This document shows, piece by piece, positions 1 to 5,072 of a DNA stretch of 5,161 nucleotides. Each line of letters opens with the position of its first letter. Positions within the stretch are counted from its first letter, which is position 1. Source of the stretch: Betaproteobacteria bacterium. GTDB taxonomy: Bacteria; Pseudomonadota; Gammaproteobacteria; Burkholderiales; Casimicrobiaceae. Location of the stretch: assembly GCA_005888955.1 (NCBI GenBank), contig VBCS01000394.1, positions 1 to 5,161 on the forward strand, given 5' to 3'. The position numbers were made by a program, and so were the translations under genes. Below the pieces are notes generated by a model, which was not told the DNA's origin, made no database searches, and saw nothing but the letters and a program-made list of their open reading frames with translations.

Positions 1-297
1 GATCCCCGCGGCGTGCACATTGCGCGTTGGGCCGTCGCGCGCGCGTATCGATCGCTCGGCCGGAATGACGATGCGCTCGCGATCCAGCGGCAACTGGCAG
101 TCGAAGGCGCAGCGGCGAATGCGCCCGACGGCTACGTGTACGAGGAGCTGGGTGAGCTCTTGCTGGCCAACGGCGAGCGGGCGGCCGCCCAGACGCACTT
201 CGCGCGCGCGTTCGAGCTGCTCGGCGGCGATGCCACTTTCCGGGCCAATGAGCCGGAACGGCTGGCGCGCCTGCGCCGGTTGGGCGGGATCGAGTGA
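1..297 (+). CDS. C-terminal part of a tetratricopeptide-repeat protein (5' end outside window)
   Basis: The frame is open from the first base and ends at TGA 295–297, so about 98 C-terminal residues are visible and the true start lies upstream. A GTG at 13 could start translation, but the TPR pattern already runs through that point, so I treat the gene as truncated by the window edge. Two helical-hairpin repeats can be seen: one around residues 8–33 (WAVARAYRSLGRNDDALAIQ) and one around 44–72 (ELGELLLANGERAAAQTHFA). Both show the Ala/Gly/Leu spacing of TPRs. TPRs mediate protein–protein contacts; no catalytic domain is visible, so no specific function can be given. The last four bases (GTGA) overlap the start of nth, which points to co-transcription and possibly translational coupling. 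Confidence 0.75.
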   Translation, partial: DPRGVHIARWAVARAYRSLGRNDDALAIQRQLAVEGAAANAPDGYVYEELGELLLANGERAAAQTHFARAFELLGGDATFRANEPERLARLRRLGGIE

Positions 298-929
298 ACC
301 CGGCCAAGCGGCTCGAGATCTTCCGCCGGCTGCGCGCGCAGAATCCGCATCCGCGTAGCGAACTCCAGTATCGATCGCCGTTCGAGCTCCTGATCGCCGT
401 CGTGCTCTCTGCGCAGGCGACCGATCGCAGCGTGAACCTTGCGACCGCGAAGCTCTTTCCGATCGCCCATACGCCGCAGGCCATCCTCAAGCTGGGCGAA
501 GCCGGCCTGATCCCGTACATCCAGACGATCGGCTTGTTCCGCACCAAGGCAAGAAACATCCTGGCGCTGTGCCGCCAGCTCATCGACGCGCATGGGGGTG
601 AAGTGCCCGCCGATCACGCGGCGCTGGTCAAGCTGCCGGGCGTCGGACGCAAGACCGCCAATGTGGTCCTCAACGTCGCCTTCGGCCAACCGACCATCGC
701 GGTCGACACGCATATTTTTCGCGTCGCCAACCGCACCGGGCTCGCACCGGGGAAGACGCCCGAGGAAGTCGAGCGCAAGCTCGTGAAGTTCACGCCCGCG
801 GAATTCGTTCACGACGCGCATCACTGGCTGATCCTGCACGGCCGTTACGTTTGTCAGGCAAAGAAGCCTCGATGCCCCGAGTGCGTGATCGTCGATTTGT
901 GCGAATACCGCAGGAAGACGCGCGCGTAA
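294..929 (+). CDS. nth: Endonuclease III, DNA glycosylase/AP lyase
   Basis: This is a bifunctional base-excision-repair enzyme that removes oxidised pyrimidines and cleaves the abasic strand by beta-elimination. At 211 residues it has the same length as E. coli Nth and aligns with it throughout. The helix-hairpin-helix LPGVGRKTANVV lies at about 114–125 with the catalytic lysine K120. The catalytic aspartate is D138 in AVDTHIFRV. The C-terminal [4Fe-4S] loop has Cys187, 194, 197 and 203 with the canonical C-X6-C-X2-C-X5-C spacing, so the protein looks fully functional. The GTG start at 294 gives MNPAKRLEIF, which matches the family N-terminus, and overlaps the upstream stop as GTGA. Translation is therefore probably coupled to the TPR gene. 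The gene converges on the cytochrome genes, with 71 bp between the two stop codons. Confidence 0.97.
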   Translation: MNPAKRLEIFRRLRAQNPHPRSELQYRSPFELLIAVVLSAQATDRSVNLATAKLFPIAHTPQAILKLGEAGLIPYIQTIGLFRTKARNILALCRQLIDAHGGEVPADHAALVKLPGVGRKTANVVLNVAFGQPTIAVDTHIFRVANRTGLAPGKTPEEVERKLVKFTPAEFVHDAHHWLILHGRYVCQAKKPRCPECVIVDLCEYRRKTRA

Positions 930-954
930 CGCGATCCCCATAATCGCACCAACG

Positions 955-977
955 AAAAAGGGCGCCCGCAGGCGCCC
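955..977 (-). terminator. Intrinsic terminator of the fdxA–cytochrome unit
   Basis: A perfect 7-bp GC stem (GGGCGCC 960–966 with GGCGCCC 971–977) has a four-base loop CGCA. On the minus strand it is followed directly by five T residues (AAAAA at 955–959 on the plus strand). It lies 23 nt beyond the stop of the distal cytochrome gene. On the plus strand the hairpin is followed only by TCCCTT, so it is at best a weak terminator for nth. Confidence 0.85.
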
Positions 978-1000
978 TCCCTTGGCGGTTACATGGGTCG

Positions 1001-1330
1001 TCAATGCGGAACGACGAGGACCGGCGGCTGCGCCGCATAATACGCCGCGAGATTGGCGATGTCCTGCGGAGACAGCGTCCCGGCGAAGCCCGCCATGATC
1101 GCATTCTTGCGCGCACCCGACTTGTAGTCGCGCAGCGCCTTGGCGAGATAGTCCAGCCGCTGGCCGCCGAGCTTGGGATAGTCCGGTGTCGGGCTATTGC
1201 CATCGAGCCCGTGACATGCCTGGCAGACTTCCTTGGCCTTGGCCTCTCCAGTCTTCATGTCGGCGGCGGCCGCCGTTGTGGCGGCGCCGAAGAGCACGGC
1301 GACGAGCAGGTATCGAAGCGGCCCGGTCAT
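1001..1330 (-). CDS. Periplasmic monohaem c-type cytochrome (c553/c5-like)
   Basis: This is a 109-residue class I cytochrome c, probably a small periplasmic electron carrier between respiratory complexes. An N-terminal signal peptide (R6, then hydrophobic YLLVAVLFGAATTA, cleavage near Ala22–24) precedes a haem motif CQACH at 36–40. The likely axial methionine is M79 in NAIMAGFA, followed by the typical C-terminal helix DIANLAAYYAAQ. The ATG at 1330 was chosen because it gives a proper signal peptide; the reading frame is open further upstream but only as antisense to the neighbouring gene. It starts 7 nt after the stop of the upstream cytochrome with only a weak purine stretch (GAGACGAG) as ribosome site, so coupled translation is likely. 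It is clearly a paralogue of that neighbour (shared PK-GGQ, KAL--YKSG and LAAYY). The physiological partner cannot be named from sequence. Confidence 0.9.
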   Translation of the reverse strand: MTGPLRYLLVAVLFGAATTAAAADMKTGEAKAKEVCQACHGLDGNSPTPDYPKLGGQRLDYLAKALRDYKSGARKNAIMAGFAGTLSPQDIANLAAYYAAQPPVLVVPH

Positions 1331-1337
1331 GCTCGTC

Positions 1338-1685
1338 TCACTTGCGGGCGGTCTTGGGCTGGGTGCCGCCGTAATACGCGGCCAAGTCGGCCATATCCTG
1401 GTCCGACAGCGAAGCAGCGATCGCCCGCATCGAAGGATGGGTGCGTTCGCCGCTCTTGTACGCCTGGAGCGCCTTGACGATGTACGCCGGGTGCTGGCCG
1501 CCGATCTTGGGCACGCCGTAGACTTCCGGATACGCGGTGCGCCAGCCGTCGATACCGTTACAGCCGCCGCACATCTGCGTCTTGCGCTGACCAGCGACCG
1601 GGTCGCCGGACGACGTAGCCTGGGACCAGGCAAGTGCGGGCAGCGCGAGGAGCGCGAGGGCGGCAATGGGTGGAACGAGCGTCAT
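1338..1685 (-). CDS. Cytochrome c-like protein with an altered haem motif (CXXCN)
   Basis: This is a 115-residue exported protein of the same family as its downstream neighbour. The signal peptide is MTLVPPIAALALLALPALA, with an ALA cleavage site at 17–19. The haem site reads C39-G-G-C42-N43, so the proximal haem-ligand histidine of CXXCH is replaced by asparagine (codon AAC, plus-strand bases 1557–1559). The rest of the fold is intact: PKIGGQ, KALQAYKSGER, a candidate axial methionine M86 in HPSMRAIA, and LSDQDMADLAAYYG. An alternative TTG start at 1721 would add 12 residues with two positive charges; I prefer the ATG because it gives a compact signal peptide, but neither has a good Shine–Dalgarno. 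The Asn needs only one base change from a CAC His codon. It could be a sequencing error, a decaying gene or a real variant. Confidence 0.85.
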   Translation of the reverse strand: MTLVPPIAALALLALPALAWSQATSSGDPVAGQRKTQMCGGCNGIDGWRTAYPEVYGVPKIGGQHPAYIVKALQAYKSGERTHPSMRAIAASLSDQDMADLAAYYGGTQPKTARK

Positions 1686-1756
1686 CGTGTTCTTGGCTGC
1701 TGAAGCAATGAGCGCCCGCAAAACCCGCGCCTAGGAGGTGCGCGCGCCAAAGCCGG

Positions 1757-2080
1757 TCAACGTTCAAGGAGCTGTAACTTGGCCTTGACCGTCTTCCATT
1801 CATCGGCATCGGCGGGCGCCGGCTTGCGCTCGATGATCGGTTTCCACAGCTTGGAAAGCTCCGCGTTCAAGGCCTTGAACTGCAGCTGGTCGGACGGAAC
1901 ATCGTCCTCGGCGTAGATCGCCTCGACCGGACACTCGGCGACGCACAGCGTACAGTCGATGCATTCGTCCGGATCGATGACCAGGAAATTGGGCCCTTCG
2001 CGGAAACAATCGACCGGGCAAACGTCGACGCAATCCGTGTACTTGCAGCGGATGCAGCTCTCGGTCACAACGTAGGTCAT
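1757..2080 (-). CDS. fdxA: Seven-iron ferredoxin ([3Fe-4S][4Fe-4S], Azotobacter FdI type)
   Basis: This is a cytosolic low-potential electron carrier of 107 residues, collinear with Azotobacter vinelandii ferredoxin I. The N-terminal domain has C9, C12, C17, C21 and C25, and the second motif has C40, C43, C46 and C50. By homology C9, C17 and C50 bind the [3Fe-4S] cluster, and C21, C40, C43 and C46 bind the [4Fe-4S] cluster. The spacing C9-X7-C17 and the extra C12 and C25 are diagnostic of the seven-iron class. The C-terminal extension ends in the family tail KAKLQLLER. The ATG at 2080 is preceded by AAGG (minus strand) at a suitable distance. The gene is first in a minus-strand unit, with 71 nt before the next start codon. 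It is divergent from trxA. The natural redox partner is unknown. Confidence 0.96.
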   Translation of the reverse strand: MTYVVTESCIRCKYTDCVDVCPVDCFREGPNFLVIDPDECIDCTLCVAECPVEAIYAEDDVPSDQLQFKALNAELSKLWKPIIERKPAPADADEWKTVKAKLQLLER

Positions 2081-2113
2081 CTGCCTTCGACTCCGGGACC
2101 AGCGCCAGCGTTG

Positions 2114-2119
2114 ATTCTA
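2114..2119 (-). promoter_or_regulatory. Candidate -10 element for fdxA
   Basis: On the minus strand the hexamer is TAGAAT, a 5/6 match to TATAAT, in the only AT-rich patch upstream of fdxA. No good -35 hexamer lies at 16–18 bp, so the assignment is weak; an activator-dependent promoter is possible. Confidence 0.25.
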
Positions 2120-2198
2120 TCAAATTCACCCCCAAGCTACGTCTTAGGATGGCCGGCGCAGGCGCTTTGCGGGATCGCTCCCGGGCTCGCGCCGCGGC

Positions 2199-2227
2199 TT
2201 GCGCGACCTAGGCCTTTCGGCTAACGT
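2199..2227 (+). promoter_or_regulatory. Candidate sigma-70 promoter for trxA
   Basis: TTGCGC (2199–2204) and TAACGT (2222–2227) are separated by 17 bp, placing a start about 57 nt before the trxA ATG. Each hexamer matches consensus at only three positions, although these include the most important ones (TTG; TA and final T). The rest of the 2081–2290 gap is GC-rich and shows no other clear signal. Confidence 0.35.
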
Positions 2228-2290
2228 AGACCTGATGCCGGTGTCCGGGCGCCGTTGATCTGGCTTCCCCACCTGCCTGAAGAGGAAAGC

Positions 2291-2656
2291 ATGAGCGAAC
2301 ACATCAAGCATGTCACCGACGCCAGTTTCGATAGCGACGTCCTCAAGGCCGGCACACCCGTGCTCGTCGATTACTGGGCGGAATGGTGCGGACCGTGCAA
2401 GATGATCGCCCCGATCCTCGATGAAGTCGCCAAGGATTATGCGGGGCGTGTCACCGTGGCCAAGCTCGATGTGGATGCCAACCCCGGCACGCCGGCCAAA
2501 TACGGCATCCGCGGTATTCCAACCTTGATCCTGTTCAAGGGCGGTCAGGTCGCGGCGCAGAAGGTCGGTGCGCTATCCAAGTCGCAGCTCACTGCCTTTC
2601 TCGACAGCCAGCTTTCCCCGCCTGCCGCCGCTGCCGCAGGACCTGCAGGGACTTGA
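2291..2656 (+). CDS. trxA: Thioredoxin 1 with a short Ala/Pro-rich C-terminal tail
   Basis: This is a cytosolic dithiol reductant that keeps protein cysteines reduced and supplies electrons to enzymes such as ribonucleotide reductase. The active site WCGPC lies at 32–36, the buried aspartate is D27, and the cis-proline is P77 in GIPT, so all catalytic features are present. The ATG at 2291 has a Shine–Dalgarno AGAGGA four nt upstream; the frame is open back to 2255, but that extension is unlike the family. The length is 121 residues against about 108–109 for typical thioredoxins. The extra dozen residues after FLDSQL (SPPAAAAAGPAGT) are low-complexity and probably disordered. trxA immediately upstream of rho is a conserved arrangement in proteobacteria. 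No intrinsic terminator follows, so some readthrough into the rho leader is likely. Confidence 0.97.
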   Translation: MSEHIKHVTDASFDSDVLKAGTPVLVDYWAEWCGPCKMIAPILDEVAKDYAGRVTVAKLDVDANPGTPAKYGIRGIPTLILFKGGQVAAQKVGALSKSQLTAFLDSQLSPPAAAAAGPAGT

Positions 2657-2675
2657 TCCCGTTTTCCCACCCTAT

Positions 2676-2704
2676 TTGACAGCCTCTATCGAACCCGTTA
2701 CGCT
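2676..2704 (+). promoter_or_regulatory. Probable sigma-70 promoter for rho
   Basis: A perfect -35 TTGACA (2676–2681), a 17-bp spacer and TACGCT (2699–2704) lie 19 nt after the trxA stop. The -10 keeps the key T, A and final T. Transcription would begin near 2711 and give a leader of about 168 nt. Confidence 0.6.
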
Positions 2705-2710
2705 CTTCAA

Positions 2711-2878
2711 GCATTGAGACGCGCCCCGCGGGCGCGAACAACACGGGTCCGACCGAAGTTGGACCGCCGCGGGTCGCCATCACCGGCGCTGCTCTGTCTC
2801 CAGCGCCAAACCCCTGATTGATTCCAGCGGCCGCCTTTTTCGCGCCGCGCCCGCTCACTCCGTTACCCGCACACCTAT
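2711..2878 (+). promoter_or_regulatory. Structured, C-rich rho leader (possible autoregulatory rut region)
   Basis: Three successive hairpins can be drawn. The first is CGCGCCC/GGGCGCG (2720–2726 with 2730–2736). The second is an 8-bp stem, 2746–2753 with 2758–2765, with a CGAA loop and one G·T pair. The third is GGCGCTG/CAGCGCC (2785–2791 with 2801–2807). None is followed directly by a T run. After them the RNA is C-rich and G-poor: I count 44 C against 20 G in 2781–2878, the composition of Rho-binding rut sites. E. coli rho is autoregulated by Rho-dependent termination in its leader; a similar loop here is inference from composition. Confidence 0.5.
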
Positions 2879-4138
2879 ATGCACCTGTCCGACCTCAAGT
2901 CCAAACCCGTCACCGAGTTGGTCGAGATCGCTAATACCAACGAGATCGACGGCGCGAACCGTATGCGCAAGCATGACCTCATTTTTGCGCTACTGAAAAA
3001 CCAAGCGAAGAAGGGAGAGAGCATCTACGGCGATGGCACGCTGGAGGTGCTGCCCGACGGCTTCGGGTTCCTGCGCTCGCCCGACACCAGCTACCTCGCC
3101 GGTACCGACGACATCTATATCTCACCTTCGCAGATCCGCCGCTTCAACCTGCATACCGGCGACACGATCGAAGGCGAGATCCGCACGCCCAAGGACGGCG
3201 AGCGCTATTTCGCGCTGGTCAAGGTCGACAAGGTCAACAGCGAGCCGCCCGAGAACGCCAAGAGCAAGATCCTGTTCGAGAACCTGACGCCGCTCTTTCC
3301 TGACGAAACCTTGGTCCTCGAACGCGACATCAAGGCCGAGGAAAACATCACAGGGCGCATCATCGACATCGTCGCACCGATCGGCAAGGGCCAGCGGGGG
3401 CTCCTCGTCTCCTCACCGAAATCCGGCAAGACGGTCATGCTGCAGCACATCGCGCATTCGATTGCGGCCAACTATCCCGATGTCGTGCTGATCGTCCTGC
3501 TGATCGACGAACGGCCGGAGGAAGTGACCGAGATGACGCGCACGGTGCGAGGCGAGGTCGTCGCGAGCACGTTCGACGAACCGGCGACGCGCCACGTGCA
3601 GGTCGCCGAAATGGTGATCGAGAAGGCGAAGCGCCTCGTCGAGCACAAGAAGGACGTCGTGATCCTGCTCGACTCGATCACGCGGCTCGCCCGCGCGTAC
3701 AACACCGTCGTGCCCGCGTCGGGAAAGGTGCTGACCGGCGGCGTCGACGCCAATGCGCTGCAAAAACCAAAGCGCTTTTTCGGCGCGGCACGCAACATCG
3801 AGGAAGGCGGCTCGCTGACGATCATCGCCACGGCGCTGATCGACACCGGCTCGCGCATGGACGACGTGATCTACGAGGAATTCAAAGGCACCGGCAACAT
3901 GGAAATTCACCTCGACCGCCGCATGGCCGAGAAGCGCACCTATCCCGCGATCAACGTCAATCGCTCCGGCACGCGCAAGGAGGAGTTGCTGTTGAAGCAG
4001 GATGTGTTGCAGAAAGTGTGGGTTTTGCGGAAGCTGCTCTACCCGATGGACGACCTGGAGGCGACCGAGTTCCTGGTCGACAAGGTCAAGCAAACCAAGA
4101 ACAACGCCGAGTTCTTTGACTCGATGCGGCGCGGTTAG
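2879..4138 (+). CDS. rho: Transcription termination factor Rho
   Basis: Rho is a hexameric RNA-dependent ATPase that translocates along nascent RNA and releases RNA polymerase. At 419 residues it has the same length and numbering as E. coli Rho. The Rho_N helical domain spans about 1–47. The primary RNA-binding cold-shock-like domain spans about 48–125 with GFGFLRS at 61–67. Walker A SPKSGKT lies at 179–185 (K184, T185), the catalytic glutamate is E211, Walker B ILLDS contains D265, the Q-loop lysine is K283, and the arginine finger is R366. The bicyclomycin-contact positions K181, D210, S266 and R269 are also conserved. The ATG at 2879 gives the betaproteobacterial N-terminus MHLSDLKS. No Shine–Dalgarno is visible: the preceding 20 bases are pyrimidine-rich. 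No intrinsic terminator is seen after the stop. Confidence 0.99.
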   Translation: MHLSDLKSKPVTELVEIANTNEIDGANRMRKHDLIFALLKNQAKKGESIYGDGTLEVLPDGFGFLRSPDTSYLAGTDDIYISPSQIRRFNLHTGDTIEGEIRTPKDGERYFALVKVDKVNSEPPENAKSKILFENLTPLFPDETLVLERDIKAEENITGRIIDIVAPIGKGQRGLLVSSPKSGKTVMLQHIAHSIAANYPDVVLIVLLIDERPEEVTEMTRTVRGEVVASTFDEPATRHVQVAEMVIEKAKRLVEHKKDVVILLDSITRLARAYNTVVPASGKVLTGGVDANALQKPKRFFGAARNIEEGGSLTIIATALIDTGSRMDDVIYEEFKGTGNMEIHLDRRMAEKRTYPAINVNRSGTRKEELLLKQDVLQKVWVLRKLLYPMDDLEATEFLVDKVKQTKNNAEFFDSMRRG

Positions 4139-4200
4139 CGTCGACGATTCCTACGTTATCGTGACGGTTTCCGCTTGAGCCCTGTCGTCGGCCTCCGCGG

Positions 4201-4218
4201 TTGCACCGGACAGTGCAA
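4201..4218. repeat. Short inverted repeat downstream of rho
   Basis: TTGCAC (4201–4206) and GTGCAA (4213–4218) form a perfect 6-bp dyad around CGGACA. There is no T run, so it is unlikely to be an intrinsic terminator. It could be an operator upstream of the rpmE promoter or chance. Nothing else stands out between the rho stop and 4271. Confidence 0.3.
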
Positions 4219-4271
4219 ATTGCGCGAATGCTTGAACGCCGCGCGCCCGCCTTCATCTAACAGTCACGGTG

Positions 4272-4300
4272 TTGCAATGCAGCGCAAACCCGCGCATAAT
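4272..4300 (+). promoter_or_regulatory. Probable sigma-70 promoter for rpmE
   Basis: TTGCAA (4272–4277) and CATAAT (4295–4300) have the ideal 17-bp spacing and match consensus at 4/6 and 5/6 positions. The start would fall near 4307, giving a leader of about 104 nt. A second AT-rich stretch with TATAGT at 4353–4358 lies downstream but lacks a well-spaced -35, so I rank it lower. Confidence 0.55.
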
Positions 4301-4392
4301 CCCCCGATTCGATTGGGCGAAATCAACTAAGTTATTGAAAGCATAGGTATTTTATAGTGTGGCGCCACCGAGGCCAATGGTCTCGAACGGCC

Positions 4393-4413
4393 CATCGCAC
4401 AGGGTGCTCGATG
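4393..4413 (+). promoter_or_regulatory. Hairpin covering the rpmE ribosome site and start codon
   Basis: C4393–C4396 pairs with G4410–G4413, which includes the ATG, and GCAC 4397–4400 pairs with GTGC 4404–4407. Bases 4408–4409 are bulged and the Shine–Dalgarno core AGG sits in the loop. That is eight pairs in all. A second stem (4369–4375 with 4379–4385, one G·T, loop AAT) lies just upstream. This layout could limit initiation; whether it is a real operator is inference. Confidence 0.4.
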
Positions 4414-4626
4414 AAAACCGGTATCCATCCGCAATACAGCGAAATTCAGGTGACCTGCAGCTGCGGCAACACGTTTACGACGCGCTCGACGGTCAACAAG
4501 CCGCTGCATGTCGAGGTGTGCTCGGCATGCCACCCGTTCTATACGGGCAAACAGAAGATCGTCGACACGGCAGGCCGCGTCGAGAAATTCCGCCAACGTT
4601 ACGCGAGCAAGAAAGCGGCGGCGTGA
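4411..4626 (+). CDS. rpmE: 50S ribosomal protein L31, zinc-binding type
   Basis: This 71-residue ribosomal protein helps bridge the large and small subunits. The four zinc ligands of the C+ form are present as C16, C18, C37 and C40, in the motifs TCSCGN and CSACHPFYTGKQK. The N-terminus MKTGIHPQYSEI is typical of the family. The ATG at 4411 follows AGGGTG at 4401–4406; the frame is open back to a GTG at 4357, but the extension has no family similarity. The zinc-binding form is the one used under zinc sufficiency; some bacteria swap it for a cysteine-free paralogue under Zur control, and no such paralogue is in this window. The gene follows rho, the usual order in betaproteobacteria, but appears to have its own promoter and a strong terminator. 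Confidence 0.98.
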   Translation: MKTGIHPQYSEIQVTCSCGNTFTTRSTVNKPLHVEVCSACHPFYTGKQKIVDTAGRVEKFRQRYASKKAAA

Positions 4627-4651
4627 CGTTTCAACTTTTCCGGATCAGCGC

Positions 4652-4676
4652 AAAGGGCAGCTTAGGCTGCCTTTTT
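4652..4676 (+). terminator. Intrinsic terminator of rpmE
   Basis: A 6-bp stem GGCAGC/GCTGCC (4656–4661 with 4666–4671) has the loop TTAG. It is extended by one G·T and three A–T pairs formed with the following T run at 4672–4676. It begins 26 nt after the rpmE stop. The sequence from 4677 to 4790 shows no gene or convincing signal. Confidence 0.85.
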
Positions 4677-4790
4677 GCATTGTAGCGGCCCCGCCGCAGG
4701 CCAGTTTGCCGCGGCTGCAGACCCGGCTCGCGCGAATTGTGTAAATATTGGCCAGCTCTCGCATCGACGGCATGCGCCGGGCGGAGCCTC

Positions 4791-4794
4791 CTAA
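4791..4794. repeat. Left target-site duplication (CTAA)
   Basis: CTAA directly abuts the left terminal repeat of the mobile element and is repeated at 5069–5072 directly after the right one. It fits the YTAR target typical of IS5-group transposases. Confidence 0.75.
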
Positions 4795-4824
4795 GGAACC
4801 TCTGAACAAGTCCCGCGTGGCCGC
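4795..4824 (+). repeat. Left terminal inverted repeat of the MITE-like element
   Basis: The repeat begins GGAACCTCTGAACAAGTCCC. Compared with the complement of the right end it differs at positions 13, 15, 21 and 23 of the first 25, all of them transitions. Confidence 0.85.
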
Positions 4825-4829
4825 AACGG

Positions 4830-4924
4830 CGGCTTTCCGGGATGAGCTGCGCGAAGCGACGCGAAGCCCATGGCAGGCCCCCATGGGCGAGCGGCGCGAC
4901 AAAGCAGATCGCCCGGAAAAGCCG
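4830..4924. repeat. Fold-back A inside the MITE-like element
   Basis: The outer arms 4830–4841 and 4912–4924 pair over 12 bp with one bulged A. The inner arms GCCCATGG (4866–4873) and CCATGGGC (4881–4888) pair perfectly around a 7-nt loop. The stretch between them pairs only partly. The left side carries a direct repeat GCGAAGC at 4851 and 4861. Confidence 0.75.
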
Positions 4925-4933
4925 TCCCTCCGG

Positions 4934-5037
4934 GTTTCGGCGCAATGGCCTCATCTGCGTTGTTGCGCGGCTTGCGAATAAGATGAACTATTCGCTGCGC
5001 CGCGACGCCTCGCATCTGAGGCCATTGCGCCAGAAAC
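4934..5037. repeat. Fold-back B inside the MITE-like element
   Basis: The arms 4939–4980 and 4989–5031 form a long imperfect stem around an 8-nt loop (AGATGAAC). The first 15 bases GGCGCAATGGCCTCA are perfectly complementary, then TGCG, CGCGGC and finally GCGAATA pair, with short mismatched blocks between. The stem extends outward by GTTTC/GAAAC (4934–4938 with 5033–5037) past one bulged A. Confidence 0.8.
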
Positions 5038-5068
5038 GCGGCTCATGTGGGACCTATTCAGAGGTTCC
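5038..5068 (-). repeat. Right terminal inverted repeat of the MITE-like element
   Basis: Read on the minus strand it begins GGAACCTCTGAATAGGTCCC, the partner of the left repeat at 4795–4824. It starts immediately after the end of fold-back B. Confidence 0.85.
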
Positions 5069-5072
5069 CTAA
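5069..5072. repeat. Right target-site duplication (CTAA)
   Basis: CTAA directly follows the right terminal repeat and matches 4791–4794. Confidence 0.75.

Larger units (their letters stand above)
4795..5068. mobile_element. Non-coding MITE-like element with IS5-group-type ends (274 bp)
   Basis: The element is bounded by terminal inverted repeats (4795–4824 and 5038–5068) that agree at 21 of the first 25 positions, followed by GCCGC in both after a one-base offset. The first twelve bases, GGAACCTCTGAA, are identical. CTAA flanks both sides. The end resembles, from memory, the E. coli IS5 end, which starts GGAA and continues GAACAAGTCCC; this and the 4-bp YTAR-type duplication suggest mobilisation in trans by an IS5-group transposase. 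There is no transposase and no credible reading frame; open frames inside are byproducts of GC-rich sequence. The interior is nearly all two long fold-backs. A truncated IS remnant is less likely because both ends are intact. Confidence 0.8.

Noticed and set aside
132..1004. Long minus-strand open frame of 290 codons opposite nth
   Set aside because: It is antisense to an unmistakable, fully conserved endonuclease III; its translation is Arg/Ala-rich with no recognisable domain, as expected from GC-rich codon bias.
1686..1721. TTG at 1721 as the start of the CXXCN cytochrome
   Set aside because: It would add charged residues before the signal peptide and is not impossible, but the ATG at 1685 gives a cleaner signal peptide and neither has a good ribosome site.
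1733..1740. Strong Shine–Dalgarno match AGGAGGTG on the plus strand
   Set aside because: It lies between minus-strand genes and leads only into a frame of about 16 codons starting at its own GTG. Most likely chance.
2720..2736. Intrinsic terminator between trxA and rho
   Set aside because: The 7-bp GC hairpin is followed by AACAACACGG, with no T run.
2714..2821. TTG-started 35-codon frame in the rho leader, a possible leader peptide like E. coli rhoL
   Set aside because: It has a rare start codon, no Shine–Dalgarno, and an Arg-rich product explained by the GC-rich hairpins it crosses. There is nothing to show it is translated.
4795..5068. CRISPR array, attenuator or structured ncRNA gene as an explanation for the repeats
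   Set aside because: There are no regularly spaced direct repeats, and the target duplication and matched termini are explained better by transposition. An RNA role of the fold-backs is left open in the findings.
4748..5072. Several 74–85-codon open frames on both strands across the mobile element
   Set aside because: They run through the inverted repeats and fold-backs, mirror each other, and resemble no protein family I recognise. They are byproducts of the palindromic GC-rich sequence.
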